Assembly (NCBI GenBank): GCA_050330195.1 | Contig: JBHJOB010000003.1 | Span: 12,004-76,003, forward strand | Source: JAHQVI01 sp050330195 | GTDB lineage: Bacteria; Pseudomonadota; Alphaproteobacteria; Rhizobiales; Rhodomicrobiaceae | DNA length: 64,000 nt | Direction of reading: 5' to 3' | In this document: in pieces, positions 15,830 to 30,342 of the stretch | How positions within the stretch are numbered: the first letter of the stretch is position 1 | How the letters are laid out: each line of letters opens with the position of its first letter | The notes under the pieces: model-generated | Databases searched by the model: none | What the model saw: the letters and a program-made list of their open reading frames with translations, nothing else | Told to the model about the DNA's origin: nothing | Made by a program: the position numbers and the translations under genes

Positions 15830-18436
15830 ATGCACCCACATGCACCCGTAATGCCCCCGCCGCGGCAAAAGAAGCGCCGGAAGAGCCTCGTTCTGCGCTT
15901 TCTCGGTTTTGCCTTTACCGCAGGCGCCGTTCTTTTTCTCGTCGGCTCCGCCATCGCCGGTTACTTCCTGTGGCAGATTTCGCAGGAATTGCCCGACTAT
16001 GAAGGGCTGGCAAAATACGAACCGGCGGTGATGACGCGCGTTCACGCCAATGACGGCAGCCTGATCGGCGAATTCGCGCGTCAAAAGCGCGTCTATGTCC
16101 CGATAACGGCCATTCCCAAACAACTGATCCATGCCTTCATATCGGCGGAAGACCAGAATTTCTATCAGCACACAGGGCTTGACTTCAGAGGCATCATGCG
16201 CGCCGTCGTCCAGAACGGGCGGCGTTTTCTGGGCATGGGCGGCAGCAGGGAAGGCGCTTCCACGATCACGCAGCAGGTCGCCAAGAACTTCTTCCTGACC
16301 CCGGAACAAAGCCTGAAGCGCAAGGTGATGGAGGCTTTGCTCGCGATCCGTATCGAACGGGCCTTTCCAAAAGACAAGATCATGGAGTTGTATCTCAACG
16401 AGATCTATTTCGGGATGGGCTCCTACGGTGTCGCGGCGGCGTCGCTGAACTATTTCGGCAAGGAGTTGCAGGATCTTACCATCGAGGAATGCGCCTATCT
16501 GGCCGCCCTGCCGAAAGCTCCGAACAACTATCACCCCTTTCGCCACACCGAGCGCGCGGTTGCCCGCCGCAACTGGGTGATCAGCCGCATGGTTGCCGAA
16601 GGGCATATCGATCCGGCTGAAGCCGAGGTGGCCGAGAAGCAGCCGCTGACCGTGAGCCCCCGTCCATTCGGCGTGACGCAATTCGCCGCCGAATATTTCG
16701 CCGAGGAAGTCCGGCGCACATTGATCAATCTGTATGGCGAAGACAATCTTTACGGCGGCGGTCTCTCGGTGCGAACCACGCTCGACCCGGAATTGCAGAA
16801 GCTTGCGCGAAAGGCGCTGCGCGAGGGGCTCGTCCGCTATGACCGCAAGCAGGGCTATCGCGGGCCGGTCAATAAGATCGGAACCTCCGGCGACTGGGGC
16901 GCGGCACTCGCCGAAATCGAGGTCCTGTCCGATCTCGAACCGTGGAAGCTGGGCGTCGTCCTGGAGGCAAGCGAAAAGCGGGCCGTTGTCGGCCTGAGGC
17001 CAGATCGAACGGCAGCCCGCAAGATCGAGACAGACCGCAAGACGGTGGAGTTGCCGCTCGACAACGTCAAATGGGCGCGCGAACCAAAGGGGACGGACAA
17101 ACGCGGGACGATGCGCCTTGGCAACAAGATCAAGGCCGTGACCGACGTTCTTTCACCCGGCGACGTGATCTATGTCGCCCCGAAAGCGGAAATAAACCCT
17201 GACGATGAAGAGGACGAGAAGGAAGAAGCCGGCAAGGCCGATGGCTGGCGGCTCGTACAGATCCCCGAGGTCGACGGCGCCATTCTGGTGATGGACCCGT
17301 ATACCGGCCGCGTTCTTGCCGATGTCGGCGGCTTCAGCTTCGCGGGCAGCGAGTTCGACCGCGCCATTCAAGCAAAACGCCAGCCCGGTTCGTCGTTCAA
17401 GCCGGTTGTCTACGCAACGGCGCTCGACAATGGCTACACGCCCTCCAGCATCGTCCTTGACGCGCCTCTTGCTATCGAGCAGGGCGGGGGGCAGGACATC
17501 TGGAAGCCGGAGAACTACGAGAATAAGTTCTACGGACCGTCGACCTTGCGGCTTGGCCTGGAGAAATCACGCAACCTGATGACGGTGCGTCTGGCGCAGG
17601 ATCTCGGCATGCCGCTGATTGCGGAATATTCGCGCCGCTTCAATGTCTACGATCAATTGCCGCCGCTGCTGTCGATGGCGCTGGGCGCGGGCGAGACGAC
17701 GCTCATGCGCATGGTGACCTCCTATGCGTCGTTCGCCAATGGGGGCAAGCGCGTGGAGCCGACCCTGATCGATCGCATTCAGGATCGCTATGGCCGCACC
17801 ATCTGGCGTCACGACAATCGCGAATGCGTCGGCTGCTCCGCCGAGGACTGGCAGAATCAGCCGGCGCCGGAGTTGCCCGACAACCGCAAGCAGATCATCC
17901 ATCCGCATTCGGCATACCAGACCGTATCCATGCTGGAGGGCGTGGTGAAACGCGGCACCGGCTACAGGGTCTCCAAGGTTGGCAAGCCGCTCGCGGGCAA
18001 GACCGGCACCACGAATGACGAGAAGGACGCTTGGTTCGTCGGCTTCTCTCCGGATCTCGTTGCGGGCGTGTTCGTCGGTTTCGACAATCCCAAGCCGATG
18101 GGCAAGGGCGCGACCGGCGGTGGTATCGCCTCGCCGATCTTCCGAGACTTCATGAAATGGGCGCTGGCCGACAAGCCCGCGACGCCATTCCGCGTACCGC
18201 CGGGGATCAAGCTGGTTCGCATTGACGCCAAGACCGGCATGCGCGCGCAGCAGGGCGACCAGCGCACGATCCTCGAAGCCTACAAGCCCAATGAGGAGCC
18301 GCTGGATCCATTCTCCTTCGTTACCTATCCGGGCGCCGATATCGGCGCATCGGGCGGCGGCGGCGGAGGAGGAGGAGGCGGGGCAACCGCAGGCGGTGGC
18401 TTCTCGCGGCAGCCACAGGCCGGCGGCCTCTACTGA
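15830..18436 (+). CDS. mrcA: penicillin-binding protein 1A (bifunctional transglycosylase/transpeptidase)
   Basis: 868 residues from ATG 15830. A basic cytoplasmic tail, one TM segment (about 30-50), a GT51 domain with AEDQNFYQHTGLDF and GASTITQQVAKNFF, an OB-like insert, and a transpeptidase domain with SSFK (active Ser; QPGSSFKPV), SRN (KSRNLMTV) and KTGTTN. It polymerises and crosslinks peptidoglycan at the inner membrane. The C-terminus has a Gly run (about 840-855) of low complexity. The reading frame runs upstream to TTG 15770, but ATG 15830 or 15851 is more likely. The order amidase-mrcA-prfB is conserved in rhizobia. Confidence 0.95.
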   Translation: MHPHAPVMPPPRQKKRRKSLVLRFLGFAFTAGAVLFLVGSAIAGYFLWQISQELPDYEGLAKYEPAVMTRVHANDGSLIGEFARQKRVYVPITAIPKQLIHAFISAEDQNFYQHTGLDFRGIMRAVVQNGRRFLGMGGSREGASTITQQVAKNFFLTPEQSLKRKVMEALLAIRIERAFPKDKIMELYLNEIYFGMGSYGVAAASLNYFGKELQDLTIEECAYLAALPKAPNNYHPFRHTERAVARRNWVISRMVAEGHIDPAEAEVAEKQPLTVSPRPFGVTQFAAEYFAEEVRRTLINLYGEDNLYGGGLSVRTTLDPELQKLARKALREGLVRYDRKQGYRGPVNKIGTSGDWGAALAEIEVLSDLEPWKLGVVLEASEKRAVVGLRPDRTAARKIETDRKTVELPLDNVKWAREPKGTDKRGTMRLGNKIKAVTDVLSPGDVIYVAPKAEINPDDEEDEKEEAGKADGWRLVQIPEVDGAILVMDPYTGRVLADVGGFSFAGSEFDRAIQAKRQPGSSFKPVVYATALDNGYTPSSIVLDAPLAIEQGGGQDIWKPENYENKFYGPSTLRLGLEKSRNLMTVRLAQDLGMPLIAEYSRRFNVYDQLPPLLSMALGAGETTLMRMVTSYASFANGGKRVEPTLIDRIQDRYGRTIWRHDNRECVGCSAEDWQNQPAPELPDNRKQIIHPHSAYQTVSMLEGVVKRGTGYRVSKVGKPLAGKTGTTNDEKDAWFVGFSPDLVAGVFVGFDNPKPMGKGATGGGIASPIFRDFMKWALADKPATPFRVPPGIKLVRIDAKTGMRAQQGDQRTILEAYKPNEEPLDPFSFVTYPGADIGASGGGGGGGGGGATAGGGFSRQPQAGGLY

Positions 18437-18457
18437 CCTCACATTTGTTTACAGACG

Positions 18458-18494
18458 GGCGGCGCTCATGTTATCGGCGCCGCCTGACATTTTT
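18458..18494 (+). terminator. intrinsic terminator between mrcA and prfB
   Basis: GGCGGCGC (18458-18465) pairs perfectly with GCGCCGCC (18477-18484) around an 11-base loop, followed by TGACATTTTTAT. It sits 22 bp after the mrcA stop, separating mrcA from prfB transcription at least partly. Confidence 0.75.
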
Positions 18495-18511
18495 ATCCGG
18501 AGATTTTCATC

Positions 18512-19643
18512 ATGCGCGCCGAAACGCAGGGAATTGTCGATCGCATCAAGGAGTCCCTTACGCTGCTGCGGAGGCATCTTTGACTGGGACAACGCCACCA
18601 TCCGCCTCAAGGAACTGAACGCCCGCGCCGAAGATCCCGACCTCTGGAACGATTCGCAGAATGCGCGCGCCGTCATGCGCGAGCGCCAGCAACTGGAAGA
18701 TTCCATCAACGCCTATACCGAGCTGGAAAGCGGCCTGAGCGACAATCTCGAACTCATCGCGCTCGGTGAGGAAGAGGGCGACAGGGAAATCGTCGCGGAC
18801 GCGGAGAAAGCGTTGGCCGAACTCGCCCGTAGGGCATCCACGCTCGAAGTCGAGGCGCTGCTTTCCGGCGAGGCGGACGGCAATGACGCGTTTCTCGAAG
18901 TCCACGCCGGCGCAGGCGGCACGGAAAGCCAGGACTGGGCGCAGATGTTGTCGCGCATGTATCTGCGCTGGGCCGAGCAGCGTCGCTTCAAGACCGAAGT
19001 GATCGAGGCCAGCGCCGGCGAAGAGGCCGGTCTGAAATCCATCACGGTGCAGATCAAGGGCCAGAACGCCTATGGCTGGCTGAAGACGGAGTCGGGCGTG
19101 CATCGGCTCGTGCGGATTTCGCCCTACGATTCCAACGCACGCCGGCATACGAGTTTCGCTTCGGTCTGGGTCTACCCGGCGATCAATGACGAGATCAACA
19201 TCGACGTCAATGAAGGCGACTGCCGGATCGACACCTATAGGTCGAGCGGCGCGGGCGGCCAGCATGTGAACACGACGGATAGCGCTGTCCGCATTACCCA
19301 CTTGCCCACCGGCATTGTTGTTCAGTGCCAGAACGAACGCTCGCAGCACAAGAACAAGGCAACCGCCTGGTCGATGCTGAAGGCGCGGCTCTATGAGTTG
19401 GAGCTGAAAAAGCGCGAGGAAGCCGCGCAAGCGGAAGCCGCCGGCAAGACCGAAATCGGCTGGGGCCATCAGATCCGCTCCTATGTGCTGCAGCCCTATC
19501 AGCTTGTGAAGGATCTGCGCACGGGCGTTGAAAGCACCAACCCGTCAGCGGTTCTGGACGGCGAGATCGACAGCTTTGTCGAAGCGGCGCTGGCCCAGCG
19601 CATCGAGGGCGGCACGCCGGCGGAGATCGAGGATCTGGATTAA
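18512..19643 (+). CDS. prfB: peptide chain release factor 2 with programmed +1 frameshift
   Basis: Translation starts at ATG 18512 (MRAETQGIVDRIKESL) and meets an in-frame TGA at 18581-18583 after 23 codons. The site is CTT TGA C, preceded by GGAGG and a CAT codon: the classical RF2 slippery sequence with internal Shine-Dalgarno. A +1 shift continues LDWDNATIRLKELN from GAC 18582 to TAA 19641-19643, giving 376 residues. The GGQ motif is in SSGAGGQHVNTTDS; the stop-codon recognition tripeptide reads SPY (VRISPYDSNARR), where E. coli has SPF. RF2 reads UGA and UAA, so low RF2 raises frameshifting: direct autoregulation. This should not be annotated as a pseudogene. Confidence 0.96.
18570..18584 (+). 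promoter_or_regulatory. prfB programmed +1 ribosomal frameshift signal
   Basis: GGAGG (18570-18574), spacer CAT, slippery CTT (18578-18580), stop TGA and following C. SD spacing and shift codon match the well-studied prfB signal. Confidence 0.95.
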
Positions 19644-20070
19644 TTGTCCGGCCGTGCGCATTCCGGTCCGGCTTTCGCACGTCGGAAGCGCGACAACGAA
19701 CTGTGACATTCCTCCCTGCCCCGCCTGCTTGCCAGGATGAACAATTTCTGTCATTCTCAGCAGGGTAGGTCAGTCTTGCTGTCCTTTGCGACGTTCAGCT
19801 CGCTCGTTTTTTCTGGTTACAGAAAGCACGGGCGGGGTGTTTTGCGCGCGAAAGACACGAAATCGGACTAGGATTGGCTTTCCCATACTGGCGGAGAGTG
19901 TGTTTGCCGATCCTCCATGAGGGGCGGTCAGCAGGCATGACTATCCATCAGAACCGGATGCAGAGACTGCCTTGGGGGTCCTTAGCAAGGGGCATGGCAG
20001 CCTGCTTGATCGATAGCCCGGCGCTGGCAGAGCGCCGTATGCCAAGCATATCGGGGCAAGTAACGACACC
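19644..20070. other. intergenic region prfB-gltB
   Basis: 427 bp. A hairpin CGTGCG (19653-19658) with CGCACG (19676-19681) lies just after prfB but has no T tract. The rest should carry the gltB promoter. A 66-codon reading frame (19874-20074) ends in an ATGA overlap with gltB but shows no recognisable protein character. Confidence 0.45.
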
Positions 20071-24794
<4,724 letters not shown>

Positions 24795-24798
<4 letters not shown>

Positions 24799-25394
24799 AC
24801 AAGGTGAGGATCTTCGGCGATCTGAACTCCGGCAATTGCCTTAAGGTGAAATGGACGGCTGAATATCTCGGCCTGCCATTCACCTGGCAGCCGGTCGACA
24901 TGATGGCGGGCGAAACCCGGGAAACCGGATTTCTGGAACGTTTTCCCTTTGGCCAGATCCCCGCGATTGCCTTCGATGACGGGCGCACACTGGCGCAGTC
25001 CAACGCCATCATCCGCTATCTGGCGCACGGTTCGCGGCTGCTGCCGGACGATACGTTCGCGCAGGCGAAGGTCGATGAATGGCTGTTCTGGGAGCAATAT
25101 TCCCACGAACCTTATATCGCCGTCTGCCGGTTCCATATGGTGTATAAAGAGCAATCGAAGGAAACGCGCGAGGCCTGGCGCGTCGAACGCGGCGAGGCGG
25201 CGCTCGATCTGATGGAGCGTCATCTGACGGGACGCGACTGGTTCGCCGGACCGGATATGACGATTGCCGACATTTCGCTGCTCGCCTATACGCGCGTGGC
25301 GCATGAGGGCGGGTTTGATTTGAGCGCACGGCAACAGCTGCGCAGCTGGATCGGCCGCGCGGAAACGGAATTGAGTTTGGCCGCAGCCGCCTGA
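24795..25394 (+). CDS. glutathione S-transferase family protein
   Basis: 199 residues with a thioredoxin-like N-terminal domain (VRIFGDLNSGNCLKVKW, then GQIPAIAFDDGRTLAQSNAI with the cis-Pro and SNAI glutathione-binding motif) and an all-helical C-terminal domain. TTG 24795 overlaps the gltB stop by 4 bp; GTG 24804 is an alternative start with GGGA ten bases upstream. It is translationally linked to gltB and 33 bp ahead of gltD. Why a GST sits between the two GOGAT subunits is unknown; a detoxification role is the default family inference. Confidence 0.88.
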
Positions 25395-25427
25395 ATTATG
25401 GCGGCGCGACAGGACGGGAGAACACTG

Positions 25428-26846
25428 ATGGGTAAACCAACCGGATTTCTTGAGATCGAGCGTCAGGACCGCGCCTATGCGCCGGCTTCCGACCGTGTAC
25501 GGCATTACAAGGAGTTCGTGATTCCGCTGGAAGACCGCGAAGTCGGCCGGCAGGCGGCGCGCTGCATGGATTGCGGCATCCCCTATTGCCATACGGGCTG
25601 CCCGGTCAACAACCAGATCCCGGACTGGAACGACCTCGTCTATCATGGCGACTGGGAGGATGCCGCGCGCAATCTTCATTCCACGAACAATTTTCCCGAA
25701 GTCACCGGCCGCGTCTGTCCTGCACCGTGCGAAGCGGCGTGTACGCTCAATCTCGAAGACATACCCGTCACGATCAAGACCATCGAATGCACCATCGCCG
25801 ACAAGGCGTTTCAGGAAGGCTGGGTGAAGCCCGAGCCGCCGGAGCGGAAAACCGGCAAGCGGGTAGCGGTCGTCGGGTCGGGACCCGCCGGTCTGGCAGC
25901 CGCGCAGCAACTGGCGCGCGCGGGGCACGATGTTCATGTCTTCGAGAAATTCGCCAAGCCGGGCGGCCTGCTGCGCTATGGCATCCCCGATTTCAAGATG
26001 GAGAAAACCATTGTCGAACGCCGCGTTCGCCAGATGGAGCTTGAGGGCGTGACCTTCCATTGCAATGTCCATGTGGGCGTCGACAGGACGGCAGCCGAGC
26101 TTGAAGCTGAATTCGACGCGGTGCTGCTCGCAGGCGGAGCGGAAAAGCCGCGCGACCTGCCGCTGGAGGGGCGCGACCTTGAAGGCATCGAATTCGCGAT
26201 GAACTTCCTGCCGCAGCAGAACCGCCGCGTGTCCGGCGAAGAGCTCGGCGACGTCGAGCCGATCCTGGCGACCGGCAAGCATGTGGTCGTGATCGGCGGC
26301 GGCGATACCGGGTCGGACTGCATCGGCACGTCCTTCCGGCAGGGCGCGCTCAGCGTCACCCAGCTTGAAATCATGCCGCAGCCACCGCTCAAGGAAAACA
26401 AGCTGATGACGTGGCCGAACTGGCCGCTGAAGCTGCGCACCTCCTCCAGCCAGGCGGAAGGCGCGGAGCGCGATTTCAGCGTCATGACGCAGTATTTTTC
26501 CGGCGCGAACGGCAAGGTGGAAAAGCTGCATTGCGTACGCGTGGATGAGAAGATGCAGCCGGTGCCGGGCTCAGAATTCGAGCTGAAGGCCGATCTGGTG
26601 CTGCTGGCAATGGGCTTCGTCAGCCCTGTGCATGAGGGCATGATCGGGGAGTTGAGCGTCGAGTTGGACGGGCGCGGCAATGTGAAAGCCAATGAGCGCG
26701 AATATCTCACCAGCCGGGACAAGGTCTTCGCCGCCGGCGACATGCGGCGCGGTCAGTCGCTCGTCGTCTGGGCAATCCGCGAAGGGCGGCAGGCGGCCCA
26801 CGCCATAGACAAATATCTGATGGGTCACACGGATCTGCCGCGCTGA
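25428..26846 (+). CDS. gltD: glutamate synthase (NADPH) small subunit
   Basis: 472 residues from ATG 25428, which has GGGAG upstream; an earlier in-frame ATG at 25398 is less likely. Two cysteine clusters (CMDCGIPYCHTGC and RVCPAPCEAAC) bind 4Fe-4S centres. The FAD site is VVGSGPAGLAAAQQLA and the NADPH site VVIGGGDTGSDC. It passes NADPH electrons to GltB. It is the last gene of gltB-GST-gltD and is followed by a strong terminator. Confidence 0.96.
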   Translation: MGKPTGFLEIERQDRAYAPASDRVRHYKEFVIPLEDREVGRQAARCMDCGIPYCHTGCPVNNQIPDWNDLVYHGDWEDAARNLHSTNNFPEVTGRVCPAPCEAACTLNLEDIPVTIKTIECTIADKAFQEGWVKPEPPERKTGKRVAVVGSGPAGLAAAQQLARAGHDVHVFEKFAKPGGLLRYGIPDFKMEKTIVERRVRQMELEGVTFHCNVHVGVDRTAAELEAEFDAVLLAGGAEKPRDLPLEGRDLEGIEFAMNFLPQQNRRVSGEELGDVEPILATGKHVVVIGGGDTGSDCIGTSFRQGALSVTQLEIMPQPPLKENKLMTWPNWPLKLRTSSSQAEGAERDFSVMTQYFSGANGKVEKLHCVRVDEKMQPVPGSEFELKADLVLLAMGFVSPVHEGMIGELSVELDGRGNVKANEREYLTSRDKVFAAGDMRRGQSLVVWAIREGRQAAHAIDKYLMGHTDLPR

Positions 26847-26918
26847 TCGGGGAAATGGAAGCGATCCGGCGGTTGAAACGCCGTCATTCCAGCGCCATTT
26901 CCGTCAGTTCATAGTCTG

Positions 26919-26949
26919 AAAAGCGCGCCCGGCTCACAGCGCGCTTTTT
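26919..26949 (+). terminator. intrinsic terminator of the gltBD operon
   Basis: AAAAGCGCGC (26919-26928) pairs perfectly with GCGCGCTTTT (26939-26948), with a 10-base loop and five Ts at the end. It lies 73 bp after the gltD stop. Confidence 0.88.
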
Positions 26950-27023
26950 CATTTGCGAAAGCTCCTGTTCAGGGATGCCGGGTATCATGCCGGTAAGTTG
27001 ACCCACCGGGGAGGGATTTCTGG

Positions 27024-28112
27024 ATGTCTTCATTCTGGTTGAGGCGCCGCCGTGAAGCGCGCTCGCCGCAAATGGCGCTGCTGGCGTCGCTCGTGCTCGC
27101 GGCCGCCGGCCTGCTCGCCAGCGCCCATGCGCAAAAAGCTGAAATCGCCGATCTCCCTCCGCATCAGCCGGTCAGGATCGAGGCGCACCCCTTTCATTTT
27201 GCGCCCGCCGAACGGTCTCGCAGGACATTCGGCCGGCTGGAATGGCGCGGCGGGTTGCGCCTTTCCTCGCCAAGCTCAGTTTTCGGCGGCTATTCCGCGA
27301 TCGGACTGAGCCCGGATGGCAGGGAACTGATCGCGATTTCCGACGCCGGAAGCTGGCTGAGCGCCCGCATTGAACGCAAGGACGGAAAGCTTGCCGGCTT
27401 GAGCGATGCGCGGATCGGACCGATCCCGCAGAAGGACGGGCGGCCCTTGCAAAAGCGCTGGCATCGCGATGCCGAATCGCTTGCCCGGCTCGATGACGGG
27501 CCCGGTCTCGACGGGCGTTATTTCATCGGCTTTGAAGGCTATCATCGGCTCGATGAATATGAATTCAGGGACGGCGCGTTTCACGGCCCCATCCGGCGCG
27601 GCGGTCTCCCCGCCAATCTGCGCAAGATGCCGTCCAATCAGGGGCTGGAAGGCGTCACGCGGCTTCGCGGCGGCCCCAATGCCGGCGGGCTTGTGATGTT
27701 TGCCGAGCGCAAGCTCGACAGCCGCGGCGAGCATACCGGTTCGCTCGTGGCGGGCGGCAAGGCCTATCCGATGACACTCGCGCGGAAAGCCCAATACGAC
27801 GTTACCGCCCTGGCCAGCCTGAAGGATGGCAGTCTGCTGGTTCTGGAGCGCAGCTTTGTCAGACGGGCGCTGAAACTGGATATCAGACTGCGGCTGATCC
27901 CGGCCGATGAGATCAAGCCGGGCGCGCGGCTCACGGGTGAAGTGCTCTTCGACGCCGACCAGCGCTATACCATCGACAATTTCGAAGGTATGGACGTGAC
28001 TGAAACGGCCGATGGCGAGACGCTGATCACGATAATTTCCGACGACAATTTCAGTTTCTTCCAGAGCACGCTGCTCGCGCAGTTCGCACTGACGAAACGG
28101 CCGAAGCGTTAA
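27024..28112 (+). CDS. exported esterase-like / phytase-like protein
   Basis: 362 residues. An N-terminal Arg-rich segment and a hydrophobic export signal ending SAHAQ (about residue 37) precede a beta-propeller-like domain matching the 'esterase-like activity of phytase' family: GYSAIGLSPDGRELIAISDAG, FIGFEGYHRLDEYEF and NQGLEGVTRL are typical. It should be periplasmic or extracellular. The enzymatic activity of the family is poorly defined, so the substrate is unknown. ATG 27024 has GGGGAGGG upstream. It converges on the LysR gene with a 4 bp overlap of stops. Confidence 0.8.
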   Translation: MSSFWLRRRREARSPQMALLASLVLAAAGLLASAHAQKAEIADLPPHQPVRIEAHPFHFAPAERSRRTFGRLEWRGGLRLSSPSSVFGGYSAIGLSPDGRELIAISDAGSWLSARIERKDGKLAGLSDARIGPIPQKDGRPLQKRWHRDAESLARLDDGPGLDGRYFIGFEGYHRLDEYEFRDGAFHGPIRRGGLPANLRKMPSNQGLEGVTRLRGGPNAGGLVMFAERKLDSRGEHTGSLVAGGKAYPMTLARKAQYDVTALASLKDGSLLVLERSFVRRALKLDIRLRLIPADEIKPGARLTGEVLFDADQRYTIDNFEGMDVTETADGETLITIISDDNFSFFQSTLLAQFALTKRPKR

Positions 28113-29068
28113 AGCGCCGAGGCGACAAGCTCATAGATCGCCTGAGCGGCCGGTGTCGGCGCGCGATCCTTCATGGTGATCAGGGCATAGGGCTCGACTT
28201 CGAGCGCAAGATCGACCGGCAATTCCTCGATCGCATGGTCCGAGACGGATTTCGACCTGAAAAAGCGCGCCACCGAGGTTGCCACAGGCGCAATCGCATT
28301 CGTCTGGGCGACCGTCACGATGGTCAGCAGGAATGACGAGGTGTTCAGAACCTTGGCCGGCAGCGGCATGCCTTTGGCGACGAGCGCCGTTTCGACCGTG
28401 GTTCGCAACAGCGCCCCTTCGAGCGGCATGACCCAGTCGAACTCGGCCAGTCGTTCGGTCGCCGCTTCGGGCTTGCGCAGCAGGGGATGGCCGCGCCGGA
28501 CGATGAGGCTGATCGGTTCGGGCCCAACGAAACGCGCATTGAACAGACGCGGGTCGTACTGCTTCGGCAAACGCGCCAGGATGAAGTCGAGATTGCCTTC
28601 GACCAGCGCATCTCCGAGGACATCGCTCGTCCCCACCTCGATATTCAGCATGACACGGGGAAAATCCAGACGCCCCTGCCGGACGGAGGGCAGGACATGC
28701 TCGACCGCCGCCCCCGTCACCGCGCCGATATTCACCACGCCGCTCTCGCCCGCGAGGATTTCATCGAGTTCGCGCTCGGTCTCCTCGACCTCCAGCAACA
28801 TCCGCTTGGCTCGCCTCGCAAACGCCTTGCCCGCCCCGGTCAGGACGATGCCGTGGCTTGTCCTCTGGTACAGTTCCGCCCCCGTGATGCGCTCGATTTC
28901 GGCGGCGAGGCGCGAGGCGGCCGGTTGCGAAATTGCCAGCGCATCGGCTGCAGCGCTGATCTGTCCGGTCTGCGCCAGCGATGCGAACAGGCGAAAGTGG
29001 ACGATCTTCAGCCCCCGCCGCAGCAGGGGTGGAACCGGCGATCTTGCATATTTCTCGTGTGAAATCAT
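28109..29068 (-). CDS. gbpR: LysR-family regulator of the chvE-ggu operon (GbpR-like)
   Basis: 319 residues: HTH_1 domain (about 20-80; HFRLFASLAQTGQISAAADALAISQPAASR) and a LysR substrate-binding domain. ATG 29068 has GAGGG five bases upstream and is preferred over ATG 29092. It is divergent from chvE, the same arrangement as gbpR in Agrobacterium, where GbpR controls chvE in response to sugars. The symbol rests on synteny and family; the inducer is inferred to be an aldose. Confidence 0.82.
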   Translation of the reverse strand: MISHEKYARSPVPPLLRRGLKIVHFRLFASLAQTGQISAAADALAISQPAASRLAAEIERITGAELYQRTSHGIVLTGAGKAFARRAKRMLLEVEETERELDEILAGESGVVNIGAVTGAAVEHVLPSVRQGRLDFPRVMLNIEVGTSDVLGDALVEGNLDFILARLPKQYDPRLFNARFVGPEPISLIVRRGHPLLRKPEAATERLAEFDWVMPLEGALLRTTVETALVAKGMPLPAKVLNTSSFLLTIVTVAQTNAIAPVATSVARFFRSKSVSDHAIEELPVDLALEVEPYALITMKDRAPTPAAQAIYELVASAL

Positions 29069-29264
29069 CGTGCCCTCAGTCGTCAGAGCCATATATCAAA
29101 ATTATCATATCATAATCACAATTTGAAATTTGACATGCATATCGGCTTTCGCGATCCTGCAGGCCGAGCTGACGAACGAAAAGCACCCAGAAAGCGGCAT
29201 GTCAGCCGGGAAACGAAGAATGGCGCGAAACCCAGCCGATCTGGCGCGCCGCAAGGAGGATAAA
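29069..29264. promoter_or_regulatory. gbpR-chvE divergent control region
   Basis: 196 bp between divergent starts with a strikingly AT-rich tract at 29091-29140 (repeated ATATCA/ATCATA steps and an imperfect dyad ATCAAAATT ... AATTTGAAAT). LysR proteins bind AT-rich T-N11-A dyads, so this is the likely GbpR site and chvE promoter. Exact boundaries are not resolved. Confidence 0.5.
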
Positions 29265-30326
29265 TTGAAGCTTTTCAAAGCACTGGCCGGTCTGGCCGTG
29301 GTTTCCATGCTTGGCCTCGGCGTCGCCGAAGCGCAGGACAAGGGCTCCGTCGGCATTGCGATGCCCACGAAATCATCCGCCCGCTGGATCTCCGACGGCG
29401 AGAGCATGGTCAAGTTCTTCCAGGACGCAGGCTACGAAACCGACCTGCAATATGCGGAAGACGATATTCCGAACCAGCTCGCCCAGATCGAGAACATGAT
29501 CACCAAGGGCGTGAACGTTCTGGTCATCGCGGCCATTGACGGCACAACGTTGTCGAACGCTCTGGCCAATGCCAACGCAGCCGGCGTCAAGATCATCGCC
29601 TATGACCGCCTGATCCGCGACAGCGCGCATGTCGACTACTACGCGACCTTCGACAATTTCCAGGTTGGCGTGCTTCAGGCGGAATCCCTTGTCGAGGGCC
29701 TGAAGGAGCGCTTCGGCGATGGCCCGTACAACGTCGAGTTGTTCGGCGGCTCGCCTGACGACAACAACGCATTCTTCTTCTATGACGGCGCGATGTCCGT
29801 GCTTCAGCCGCTGATCGACGAGGGCAAGGTCGTCATCCAGTCCGGCCAGATGGGCATGGACAAGGTCGGCACGCTGCGCTGGGACGGCTCGGTTGCGCAG
29901 GCCCGCATGGATAATCTGCTTTCCGCCAACTACACGGACAAGACGCTGCACGGCGTTCTGTCGCCCTATGACGGCCTGTCCATCGGTATCCTGTCCTCGC
30001 TGAAGGGCGTCGGCTATGGCTCCGGCGATCAGAAGATGCCGATCGTGACCGGACAGGACGCGGAAGTTCCGTCCGTGAAGTCGATCCTGGCGGACGAGCA
30101 ATATTCGACGGTCTTCAAGGACACGCGCGAGTTGGCCAAGGTCACGGTCGGCATGGTGGATGCCGTGCTGGGCGGGAAAGAGCCGCAGATCAACGACACC
30201 AAGACTTATGACAATGGCGTGAAGGTGGTTCCCTCCTACCTCCTGAAGCCGGTCTCTGTCGACAAGGGCAACTGGGAAGAAATCCTCATCGGCAGCGGCT
30301 ATTACACCAAGGACCAGATCCAGTAG
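29265..30326 (+). CDS. chvE: periplasmic multiple-sugar-binding protein ChvE
   Basis: 353 residues. The start is TTG 29265 with a perfect AAGGAGG 5 bases upstream; the longer frame from 29130 would add 45 unlikely residues ahead of the signal peptide (MKLFKALAGLAVVSMLGLGVAEAQ). The mature part is a Peripla_BP_4 domain, with DKGSVGIAMPTKSSARWI, YAEDDIPNQLAQIENM and ELFGGSPDDNNAFFFYDGAM closely resembling Agrobacterium ChvE from memory. ChvE binds arabinose, galactose, glucose, xylose and uronic acids and delivers them to GguAB. In Agrobacterium it also signals to VirA; no virA is seen here. Confidence 0.94.
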   Translation: MKLFKALAGLAVVSMLGLGVAEAQDKGSVGIAMPTKSSARWISDGESMVKFFQDAGYETDLQYAEDDIPNQLAQIENMITKGVNVLVIAAIDGTTLSNALANANAAGVKIIAYDRLIRDSAHVDYYATFDNFQVGVLQAESLVEGLKERFGDGPYNVELFGGSPDDNNAFFFYDGAMSVLQPLIDEGKVVIQSGQMGMDKVGTLRWDGSVAQARMDNLLSANYTDKTLHGVLSPYDGLSIGILSSLKGVGYGSGDQKMPIVTGQDAEVPSVKSILADEQYSTVFKDTRELAKVTVGMVDAVLGGKEPQINDTKTYDNGVKVVPSYLLKPVSVDKGNWEEILIGSGYYTKDQIQ

Positions 30327-30342
30327 GATCGGGCTTTACTTA

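Noticed and set aside
18222..18511. Upstream extension of the prfB frame into mrcA
   Set aside because: The real N-terminus is in another frame and joins by +1 frameshift; the extension lacks homology and overlaps mrcA.
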